From NCBI GenBank assembly GCA_965246935.1, contig CBDFGC010000007.1, forward strand, positions 1 through 64,000: a stretch of 64,000 bases of DNA. The letters run 5' to 3'. The first letter of the stretch is position 1; every line of letters begins with the position of its first letter. Shown one piece after another: positions 1-7,437 of the stretch. A program made the position numbers and the translations under genes. The stretch is from JAZKFT01 sp965246935. Its GTDB lineage: Bacteria; Bacteroidota; Bacteroidia; Chitinophagales; Chitinophagaceae. A model generated the notes under the pieces. It worked only from the letters and a program-made list of their open reading frames with translations. It made no database searches and was not told the origin of the DNA.

Positions 1-142
1 CCCAGTCGCCCACTGCAATGGGGTTGGTGCTGGTAATACCATCTATCTTCAGCACGCCTTTAGCTCTTGCTTTAAAGATTTCGCCGGTTTCGGTTTTTAC
101 CACGTACCAGCTTCCGGTGCTTTTGTAAACAAGGGCTTTCAA
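1..142 (-). CDS. rsgA: Ribosome small-subunit GTPase RsgA, N-terminal part (cut by window edge)
   Basis: Only the first 47 codons are in the window; the gene runs off the left edge. RsgA is a circularly permuted GTPase that helps mature the 30S subunit. The visible part matches the N-terminal OB-fold of Bacteroidota RsgA: it opens MKALVYKSTGSWYVV and reaches STNPIAVGDW, the end of the first OB strands. The start is a TTG at 142; no in-frame ATG lies upstream, and the family normally begins just before the KSTGSWY motif. The G domain and zinc motif are outside the window, so the call rests on the OB-fold alone. Confidence 0.75.
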   Translation of the reverse strand, partial: MKALVYKSTGSWYVVKTETGEIFKARAKGVLKIDGITSTNPIAVGDW

Positions 143-978
143 GCAATGTAATTTGTGTTGGGGGTGAAGGTAAAGGGTTTACCGAAAGATGAGAAATAGC
201 ATGCTGTTTGATTTGACCATTTAGGTTCTATTGCTAAAGCAAACCAACAGCAATGTTGGTAACAGACGAAAATAACTTCCGGATTATTGATTTGTTGTTC
301 AAGCAAATATTTATAAATGTGTTATTTTGAAAATTAATGCTGAATGGAGATTTTATCAATTGCTGTTGGCTTTAATCAACGGAATAAATGGATTTTACAT
401 GTATTAGGCCTTAGCCCCATGTTTTTATGTGGCTAAAGCCGGCACAAATTACTATTTCATATCCGCTGGCTGAAGCCCAATGTCATTAAATTAGAGCTTG
501 CTCAACAACTCAGGTAATAACAGAGTTATTAAGTTACAAAGTATTTTGAATGCTTTATTAACGATTTAGGTTATAGAACAGCCAAAATTCATTTCTTTTT
601 GATCTGAAATTTTGATATAAAAGAAGAAGTGCAAGGATTTAAAAGGTATTGTTTCAAAAACCTTGCATCAACTGTAATGAAATTTGCCTTAGAACATAAG
701 CTGGACATTGCTTTCTTAGTTATTCAGCAAGCCCTAAATTAAGCCCATCGGGGCTTTCTGTTTGTAGCAAACAAAGAGGCAAAGGGAATCATTGCCACGT
801 AGTGGCTACCCCTTCTCTGGTTAGGTAGCCACTACATGGCATGCACCAACATCATCGATGTCTGTTTTCTACAAAAGGTTGCACCTACGGCGCATAGCTG
901 CTATCACAATCCTTAACTTAATGACATTCGGCTAAAGCCAACAGCAATTAATAAAATCCTCAATAATTATAAATTAAA
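143..978. repeat. Gene-poor spacer with dispersed inverted repeats
   Basis: No convincing gene lies between rsgA and the dnaJ terminator. The stretch holds several copies of a GGCTAAAGCC-type palindrome (for example 431-440) and a long-range inverted repeat: 26 bases at 349-374 match the reverse complement of 933-958 with one mismatch, and a second pair (about 475-490 against 913-930) lies just inside it. A short open frame near 610-743 encodes about 44 residues without an ATG start and resembles nothing I know. This looks like remains of a repetitive element. Confidence 0.5.
741..762 (+). terminator. Terminator-like hairpin in the spacer
   Basis: AAGCCC (741-746) pairs with GGGCTT (751-756) around a four-base loop and is followed by a T-rich tail. 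It sits just after the unrecognised short frame at about 610-743, so a small transcript could end here. It is only six base pairs long. Confidence 0.3.
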
Positions 979-1011
979 AAGGACGGTGTCGTTCGGAGAG
1001 ACGCCGTCCTT
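979..1011 (-). terminator. Rho-independent terminator after dnaJ
   Basis: Arms 979-990 and 1000-1011 form a 12-bp stem with one G-T pair and a nine-base loop. On the minus strand the stem is followed by a run of six T. It lies 47 bases beyond the dnaJ stop codon and is the natural end of the grpE-dnaJ transcript. Confidence 0.75.
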
Positions 1012-1057
1012 CATCAATTATTTGCAGATCTGCTAATTGTCAAATTTGCTAATTTCT

Positions 1058-2226
1058 TTATCCAAACATTTCCTTAACCTTGTCAAAAAAGCTTTTACCA
1101 TTTTTTTCGGGTTGTGGCTGAAAATTATTGCTGTTCTCCATTTTTTCCAGCATATTCTTTTCGTCGCTGCTCACATTTTGTGGAGTCCATACGCTTACGT
1201 GGATAAGCTGGTCACCCCGTTCGTAGCTCTGCACTGCCGGAAACCCCTTGCCTTTCAACCGGAAAATCTTTCCCCCTTGTGTACCCGGCGGAATTTTAAT
1301 TTTTGCTTTCCCATCAATAGTAGGCACCTGTAACTCCGTACCAAACACCGCTTGTGGAAAACTGATATTTAATTCATAAGCCACATTCAGCCCGTCCCGT
1401 TGCAGCGATGGATGCTGTTCTTCTTCTACCATCACCAGCAGATCGCCGGCCGAGCCACCCCGTTCGCCGGCATTACCCTTACCGCTTACATTTAGCTGCA
1501 TGCCTTCCTGTACCCCGGCGGGCATATCAATACTACGGTTTCCTCACCATATACCCGGCCCTCGCCTTTACAAGTGCTGCATTTATTGGTAATAATGGTG
1601 CCTTCCCCGTTGCAGGTGCTACAGGTAGTTACCGTTTGCATTTGTCCTAAAAAAGTGCTGGTTACTTTACGCATCTGGCCACTGCCACCGCAGGTAGTGC
1701 AGGTAGTAGTGCTGTTGCTATCCCTGGCCCCGCTGCCGTTGCAGGTGCCACATCCTACATATTTTTTTACTTTAATTGTTTTTTGAGCGCCTTTTGCAAT
1801 CTCCTCAAAATTCAGTTTCAGCTTTACCCGCAGGTTACTTCCACGGGTGCCACGGCCACGTCCACCACCACGGCTGCGGCCACCACCGAAAATATCGCTA
1901 AATCCACCTCCGCCTTCACTTCCAAAAATATCACCAAAATGGCTGAAAATATCTTCCATGTTCATGCCACCACCGAAGCCACCTCCGCCACCACGGCCCG
2001 GACCAAATGCAGCATGTCCATAACGGTCATACTGTGCTTTTTTATCTGTATCACTCAATATTTCGTATGCCTCGGCTGCTTCTTTAAACTTTTCCTCGGC
2101 TTGTTTATCACCGGGATTACGGTCGGGATGAAACTGCATAGCCACCTTGCGGTATGCCTTTTTTATTTCGTCTGCTGCAGCCGTTTTTCCTACTCCCAGC
2201 ACTTCATAATAATCTCTTTTTGACAT
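1058..2226 (-). pseudogene. dnaJ: Chaperone DnaJ (Hsp40), interrupted by a one-base frameshift
   Basis: DnaJ delivers unfolded proteins to DnaK and stimulates its ATPase in the cytoplasm. The J domain is at the N-terminus with the HPD motif at residues 33-35, then a long Gly/Phe-rich region (about 70-125), then four CxxCxGxG zinc motifs (CGTCNGSG, CTTCGGSG, CSTCNGEG, CSTCKGEG) and the C-terminal substrate domain ending KEMFG. The frame breaks at about 1530-1531, between ...EETVV and MPAGVQEG. Restoring one T (CAATAC to CAATTAC on the + strand) gives the family sequence ETVVIDMPAGVQ and one open frame of about 388 codons. The upstream frame as it stands ends at 1492. The gene lies 190 bases downstream of grpE on the same strand. 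A real knockout of dnaJ would be surprising, so sequencing error is plausible. Confidence 0.85.
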
Positions 2227-2416
2227 AATTCTTTAATGTGCAAATGTGCAAATTTGACAATGTGCAAATGATCGTCCGCACATGCCTTAAATATTTCAAT
2301 CGTTCACCCTCCAATAATATATCAATGTGAAAATTTGACTGCTGCATTTAATCGTTGAAACAGAATATCAACAATCGATTTGCATATTTGCTTATTGTCA
2401 CATTTGCTAATTGGTT

Positions 2417-3007
2417 TTATTTACCTACCACCACTTTTGCAAACCGGATGATCTTATCATTCAGTAGATAACCTTTGGTTACTTCGTCCAGCACTTTACC
2501 CTGCAATTTTGGATTGGGCGCAGGAATTTCAGTGATGGCTTCATGCAGGTCGGCGTTAAACTCCGTACCTACTGTTTCCATGGCCTTTAGTCCTTTGCTT
2601 TGCATTACACTACGCAGCTTATTAAAAACCAGTTGAATTCCTTCTTTTATTACTGCGGGATCATTGCTGGTATTGATTACTTTTTCAGCACGGTCGCAAT
2701 CGTCCAGTACCTCCAACAGTGAAGTAATTACCTCTTTGCCGGCAGTTTGTATTAATTCTAACCTTTCTTTTGCATTACGCCGTTTGGCATTGTCAAACTC
2801 GGCAACCAGACGCAGGTATTTGTCTTTTTGCTCAGCTAATTCCTCCAGTAATTTTTGCACCTGGCCATCGTCTTCCATCGTTTCGTTCAAGTGATTAATA
2901 CCAGCCATATTTTCATCCGTATTAATATCATTCGCTCCAAAAGCAGTATTATCGTTTAATGTCCCGTTGTCAGTTACAGAACCATTTCCCTCAAATTCTT
3001 TCTCCAT
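2417..3007 (-). CDS. grpE: Nucleotide exchange factor GrpE
   Basis: GrpE releases ADP from DnaK and works with DnaJ in protein folding. The 196-residue chain has an acidic, Asn-rich, probably disordered N-terminus (about 1-55), a long coiled coil containing KYLRLVAEFDNAKRRNAKE, and a C-terminal beta domain with the family motif DLHEAITEIP and the end FAKVVVGK. Length is normal for Bacteroidota. It precedes dnaJ on the same strand, the usual arrangement. The 190-base spacer to dnaJ holds only AT-rich quasi-repeats built on GCAAAT, with no clear promoter. Confidence 0.95.
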   Translation of the reverse strand: MEKEFEGNGSVTDNGTLNDNTAFGANDINTDENMAGINHLNETMEDDGQVQKLLEELAEQKDKYLRLVAEFDNAKRRNAKERLELIQTAGKEVITSLLEVLDDCDRAEKVINTSNDPAVIKEGIQLVFNKLRSVMQSKGLKAMETVGTEFNADLHEAITEIPAPNPKLQGKVLDEVTKGYLLNDKIIRFAKVVVGK

Positions 3008-3025
3008 TTGTAGTATAATTGTTTA

Positions 3026-3342
3026 CTGCCGCCTAAGGGCAATAATGCTGCCATTGGCGGCAGGCGGAAAAATTGTCACCTCACCTCATCCCCTTCCCCT
3101 CTCCAATAAATTGGCGAGGAGTGCCTCTGCGGTAGAAACGTTATTGTTTGTAACAGCGGATTCAAGCTGTCTAAGCTTTGCTGATGCTTTCGGAGAGCGG
3201 GTTGTTGTTGCCCGAACTTATCAAACTTTTTTTGAAAGTTGATTCTTTTGAACCCGTTGCTGCATATTATGATGAATGCTACGTAGAGGCACCCTTCTCT
3301 CCGCCGCGGCGGAGAGAAGGGCCGGGGATGAGGTGGTGAGGT
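3026..3342. repeat. Palindromic repeat cluster upstream of grpE
   Basis: Three nested symmetric structures fill this spacer. CTGCCGCC (3026-3033) pairs with GGCGGCAG (3056-3063). A C/T-rich stretch at 3078-3104 is an imperfect inverted match to 3311-3342. Inside the right arm, 3293-3320 is a perfect 28-base palindrome with arms CCTTCTCTCCGCC and GGCGGAGAGAAGG. Elements of the CCTCATCCCC type recur in many Bacteroidota genomes. No gene is visible. Confidence 0.65.
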
Positions 3343-3912
3343 CTAAAACTCAATTGCCCCTAAAAACCGTAGAATAAAGCCCAATGCAGCCAGGATAAAC
3401 AGGAAAGCGCCAAACCAGGAACCTGTAAAAATGGCTAACAGTAAGCCAATCAACCCAACACCTGCCACAATCTTAGCTTTGGTGGTAAATTCAAACGTAT
3501 CGGCCCTGAATTGTTCAAAATTTCCCTTATATTTTTTCTCTAACCTGTTTAGGACTTTTATATCTTTCTTACTCATTTTTACTTCACCATTGGCCGCCAT
3601 TGCTTTTAAATGGCTAAAAGATTGCACTTTTTTAAGACTGATTTTTTCCAAGGCAGATGAAGATTCTACCGGAATTCTTTCCGGTGCTTCATTTTCTTTT
3701 TCAAAAGCAGGTTTTGCTGTTGCGGATGCAGGTTCAGGCGCACTTTTTTCATTTGGAAGTGCCGTTGGCGATACGGCATAGGCAATGGGTAAATGATTGA
3801 CATCAGCAGGCAATGCTATCGTTTGCCGGACGCTGCGGCAGGAAGCACATACAATAAGCAGGAAGCACAAGTACTTTGCAGGTTGCATAAATGGCGTTTT
3901 TATTTTTTGCAA
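3343..3912 (-). CDS. Lipoprotein with a C-terminal membrane segment, unknown function
   Basis: I do not recognise this 189-residue protein. It begins with a lipoprotein signal (hydrophobic CFLLIVCASC), so the chain is probably acylated on a Cys near residue 25. A Pro/Ala/Glu-rich linker follows, then a basic helical part (KMSKKDIKVLNRLEKKYKGN), and at the C-terminus two closely spaced hydrophobic stretches from about residue 147 (AGVGLIGLLLAIFTGSWFG, then FLFILAALGFILRFL). Proteins with this layout are common in Bacteroidota. An internal ATG nine codons in (MQPAKY) is an alternative start. It stands alone between two repeat clusters. Confidence 0.65.
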   Translation of the reverse strand: MQKIKTPFMQPAKYLCFLLIVCASCRSVRQTIALPADVNHLPIAYAVSPTALPNEKSAPEPASATAKPAFEKENEAPERIPVESSSALEKISLKKVQSFSHLKAMAANGEVKMSKKDIKVLNRLEKKYKGNFEQFRADTFEFTTKAKIVAGVGLIGLLLAIFTGSWFGAFLFILAALGFILRFLGAIEF

Positions 3913-3942
3913 GATTAGAGCATTCAGTCTTATAACGTAAAG

Positions 3943-4110
3943 AAGGCCTCCCCAACCCCTCCAAAGGAGGGCTCAAACCGGTTAGCGTAGCTTCGCAATT
4001 CAATTTTATTTTGTTCGTAGTTGAAAACGTTTTATTATCAGGAAGCCTCTTTTTAATTTGTGGGATCGCAGTACGTAGCCCCTCCTTTAGAGGGGTTTGG
4101 GGAGGCTTCC
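3943..4110. repeat. Inverted pair of CCTCCCCAACCCCT-type repeats
   Basis: The segment 3943-3973 and the segment 4077-4110 are imperfect reverse complements (cores CCTCCCCAACCCCTCC and GAGGGGTTTGGGGAGG). They flank the gap between the lipoprotein and the rlmI-like gene. The right copy happens to be open in frame with rlmI, which tempts a gene caller to start that gene too early. Confidence 0.65.
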
Positions 4111-4125
4111 TTAATTTTACTACCT

Positions 4126-5307
4126 ATGCAATCCCTTTTTTTACGTAAGAAAATCAGTCGCCGGGTTGAGGATGGCCACCCCTGGATATTTGCCAATGAG
4201 GCAGATATAGAAAGATCGAAGCTGCAAAATGTACAGCCCGGAGATATAGTGGAGGTATTGAATGCAGGCGGTGAATACGTAGGAACAGGATTTATAAACC
4301 AGGCCAGCCAGATATTAGTACGGTTGCTTAGCCGTAATAAAAATGAAATAATCAATGACGCCTTTTTTCTGAAACGTATTCAGCAAGCCTGGCACTACCG
4401 GCAGCGCACCGGGTATGTGGAAAATTGCCGGCTGGTTTTTGCCGAAGCCGATGAATTGCCCGGTTTGATCATCGATAAATTCAATGATTATTTTGTACTG
4501 CAAACCCTTTCTTTTGGGATGGATTTACAAAAACCAGCCATTGTAAAAGCATTGCAAACCATTTTTAATCCTAAAGGTATTTATGAACGCAACGATGTGC
4601 CGGTGCGGCAGTTAGAAGGTATGCAACAAGTGAAAGGATTTTTAAGCCAGCCTTTCGATACAAATATTATTATCCATGAGAACGGGCTGCAGTTTCATAT
4701 TAATATAGAGGCCGGCCAAAAGACCGGCTACTTTTTAGACCAGCAGGATAACCGGGCTTCCATTCGCTCCGTTGTAAAAGGCGCCGATGTGCTGGATGCA
4801 TTTTGCTACACAGGTACGTTTGGCATTCATGCAGCGTACTACGGGGCAAAAAGGGTGTTGGGAATTGACATCAGCGAAAATGCCGTTGCCCAAAGCCGCC
4901 GCAATGCACAATTAAACAATCTACATACTATCTGCACTTTCGAAACAGCCAATGCATTTGATGTGTTGAAAAAATGGAGCAGCGAAGGACGCCAATATGA
5001 TGTGGTAATGATTGATCCGCCTGCATTTACTAAAAACCGGGAAGGCATACAAAAAGCAATTACCGGCTATAAGGAAATTAACCTGCGGGCTATGAAGCTG
5101 GTACGCCCGGGTGGTTTTTTAGTTACTTCTTCCTGCACCGGCCTGGTATCGCCGGAACTATTTCTAACGATGATTAATGCAGCAGCGAAAGATGCACGCA
5201 AAAGGCTTAAGCAGGTACTGTTCCGTTCGCAATCCGGTGACCACCCGGTTGTATACGGTTTGGAAAATACGGCGTATTTAAAATTTTTAATAGCAGAAGT
5301 ACGTTAA
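4126..5307 (+). CDS. rlmI: Class I rRNA large-subunit methyltransferase, RlmI-like (m5C)
   Basis: Members of this family methylate a cytosine of 23S rRNA using S-adenosylmethionine. A PUA-type RNA-binding domain occupies about the first 75 residues (RKKISRRVEDGHPWIF), followed by a Rossmann methyltransferase: SAM motif VLDAFCYTGTFG from residue 222, DPPAFTKN at 297-304, and the SSCTG motif with the presumed catalytic Cys337. The chain is 393 residues, normal for the family. I start at the ATG at 4126: the open frame extends back to 4060, but that extension is translated intergenic repeat, and homologues begin near MQSLFLRKK. Substrate position is assigned from the family only. Confidence 0.85.
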   Translation: MQSLFLRKKISRRVEDGHPWIFANEADIERSKLQNVQPGDIVEVLNAGGEYVGTGFINQASQILVRLLSRNKNEIINDAFFLKRIQQAWHYRQRTGYVENCRLVFAEADELPGLIIDKFNDYFVLQTLSFGMDLQKPAIVKALQTIFNPKGIYERNDVPVRQLEGMQQVKGFLSQPFDTNIIIHENGLQFHINIEAGQKTGYFLDQQDNRASIRSVVKGADVLDAFCYTGTFGIHAAYYGAKRVLGIDISENAVAQSRRNAQLNNLHTICTFETANAFDVLKKWSSEGRQYDVVMIDPPAFTKNREGIQKAITGYKEINLRAMKLVRPGGFLVTSSCTGLVSPELFLTMINAAAKDARKRLKQVLFRSQSGDHPVVYGLENTAYLKFLIAEVR

Positions 5308-5346
5308 GCAGCGTACATACCTAACAATTGTCTTACTTTCGACAAA

Positions 5347-6369
5347 ATGCTACTGCCCGTGACCCGTTTACTACTACCCTTATTACTTTGCTTCAGCTTT
5401 GCGCTACCTGTAATCGCACAGGATATTCACTTTTCTCAGTTTTTCGCCTCGCCGCTTACACTTAATCCGGCACTTACCGGCAATTTTGACGGAAACCTGC
5501 GGGTAGCCGGAAATTATCGTAACCAATGGCCTACTATTAACCGGGCCTTTACTACCAGTTGTATTAGCGTCGATTTTCCAATAATGGTGAACCGCATTTC
5601 GGAGAATGATCGTCTTGCTGTTGGTATTATGGGCTATACCGATCAGCAGGCAGACGGTGCGTTAAAAAATAATTTTGGCAGCCTTACAGTTGCTTACCAC
5701 AAAGGCCTGGACGAAGATGGGTATAACCGGATATCTGCTGGTTTCCAGATGGTGTACAACGCAAAAAATCTGAATACAGCTAACTTAAAATTTGAAGATC
5801 AGCTTCGCAGCGATGGCTTTACCGGTGTTACCAATGAAATTTTCACCAGCCGGCAGTTGAATATTGGTTATTTTGACCTGAATGCCGGCATTGTATACAG
5901 TGGTACAACAGCTAATAACACGAATTTCTACGCCGGTGCTTCTATTTATCATCTTACCCGCCCCGCAGAAAGTTTTAAGGGTGGCCAGTTTAATCTGAAT
6001 CAGCGTTATACGGTACATGGTGGCGTATATACCCCGTTAAGTACGCAACTAATGTTACATGCCAGCGGTTTGTATCAAAGCCAGGCCAGTGCTCACGAAA
6101 CGGTAATCGGTGCAGCACTGGGATATAATTTTGGTGATGACTACAATGAAAGTACAACCACCTTTTATTTTGGTAGCTGGTACCGCTTTGGTGATGCTAT
6201 TATCCCTTATGTAGGACTTGAGTTTAATAAAATGCGGCTGGGCGCCACTTACGATGTGAATACCAGCAAATTAAAAACGGCCAGTAACAGCCGCGGCGGT
6301 TTTGAAATTTCCCTGATTTATGTGAGTAAGCCCAGCGGAGAAAGAAGCATGCCCTGCCCAAAATTTTAA
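5347..6369 (+). CDS. PorP/SprF family type IX secretion system membrane protein
   Basis: PorP/SprF proteins are outer-membrane beta-barrels tied to the T9SS and to gliding or adhesin export. The 340-residue chain has a signal peptide (about 1-24, ending ALPVIAQ), the family opening QDIHFSQFFASPLTLNPALTGNF, then NYRNQWPTI and alternating barrel strands. Full length. It follows rlmI by 39 bases, but nothing shows that the two are co-transcribed. Many such proteins exist per genome, usually next to a large adhesin. Here the next large gene, about 1 kb downstream, is a T9SS-exported protease. Confidence 0.88.
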   Translation: MLLPVTRLLLPLLLCFSFALPVIAQDIHFSQFFASPLTLNPALTGNFDGNLRVAGNYRNQWPTINRAFTTSCISVDFPIMVNRISENDRLAVGIMGYTDQQADGALKNNFGSLTVAYHKGLDEDGYNRISAGFQMVYNAKNLNTANLKFEDQLRSDGFTGVTNEIFTSRQLNIGYFDLNAGIVYSGTTANNTNFYAGASIYHLTRPAESFKGGQFNLNQRYTVHGGVYTPLSTQLMLHASGLYQSQASAHETVIGAALGYNFGDDYNESTTTFYFGSWYRFGDAIIPYVGLEFNKMRLGATYDVNTSKLKTASNSRGGFEISLIYVSKPSGERSMPCPKF

Positions 6370-7437
6370 TAATAGAAACAAGCTTTGTCTTTTTATATTA
6401 GGGTTAGTATAACCGAAGGCAAACCCACCAAAATCGACAGGATAAAAAGAGCTTCACAGTTTTTTTTTGCTGTGGGCCATCCTGAATGTACAGGAGTGAG
6501 TAGCATCGTGTATTTCAGGCTGCCAGGCGTTCCGGTCGGAACACCTGATACTTTTTAAAACGTTTTTATACCCGCAAAGAGCCACACCAGAAATAAAAAC
6601 ACTTGCTGCTTTACAATTTCTGAATTTTTTTACCCTTAAAGAATGTAGATGCCCTGGCCCCGTTATAACCTTATAATGAGTGATATACTTCTTTATTCGG
6701 CTGCCTTTGCGCACAATTGGCTGTAAGAACAGTTAGCATTAGCGATGAACACGGCCACACCTCCATTATTACTTGCTTCTACACCCAGTAAGTACCGGAT
6801 CAGGTATTTGTATTTACCATAAACTATTACTATTTTATTTTCGTAAATTTCACCAGATTTATTTTAGTGCCATTATCTTTAACGGGTTCAATTACAAAAA
6901 AATACAGGTACAGCAGGATGCAACTGTTTATGGTTTGTTGATAATTAAAAAAAAGGACCATTTGCAGTAACTGAATTTCCTTTATTTTGCACGCTGATAA
7001 AAACAATATTCAAGAAGCGATTGATGATGTGGAAGCCATGCCACCATTTTGCCATGCAATACGGAATATTTTGAGATTATTAAAATTATCAGGCGGGGGT
7101 TTAGGTTGCTACATTATACCTTACAAACGCACCCATTGTAAATAGCGTTGCAATAAGAAAATGTTGTTGCAATGCCGGTGAAAGCTCTGATTTGAAATTG
7201 TAACTCAGGCAACACCGGAAAATTTTGAAAGCTCAATGCTATCATTGCCTTTCTGTTAAGCTATATTAATTGGCTTAAAAGCTCCAATATTTTAATTCTT
7301 TTGCATACCAATGGTGGTTGCATTACCGCTGTCCCACACTCATTTAAATGAAGGCCGGTTGGCTTTTAAGCTGAATTATTTATTTAAATATTATACCCGT
7401 CTCTTTATAATTACCTGTAAACCTTAAAACATTATTG
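6370..7437. other. 1.07-kb spacer with no recognised gene
   Basis: I see no convincing gene. Short open frames at 6454-6714 (minus) and 6773-6970 (plus) have no familiar motifs, no signal peptide and poor codon structure. Two small hairpins occur: GGTTA/TAACC at 6402-6414 and AGGCGTTCC/GGAACACCT at about 6524-6545. Base composition is AT-rich. It may contain the promoter of the downstream protease, but I could not identify clear boxes. Confidence 0.4.

Noticed and set aside
1783..2223. 146-codon open frame on the + strand opposite dnaJ
   Set aside because: It is the shadow of the Gly/Phe-rich and zinc-finger coding of dnaJ, with Thr/Ala-rich composition and no own motif.
4060..4125. Longer N-terminus for the rlmI-like gene
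   Set aside because: The extra residues are a translated intergenic repeat (APPLEGFGEAS); homologues start at MQSLFLRKK.
6454..6970. Open frames of 86 and 65 codons in the spacer before the metalloprotease
   Set aside because: No signal peptide, domain or conserved pattern; overlapping hairpins and skewed codons point to non-coding DNA.
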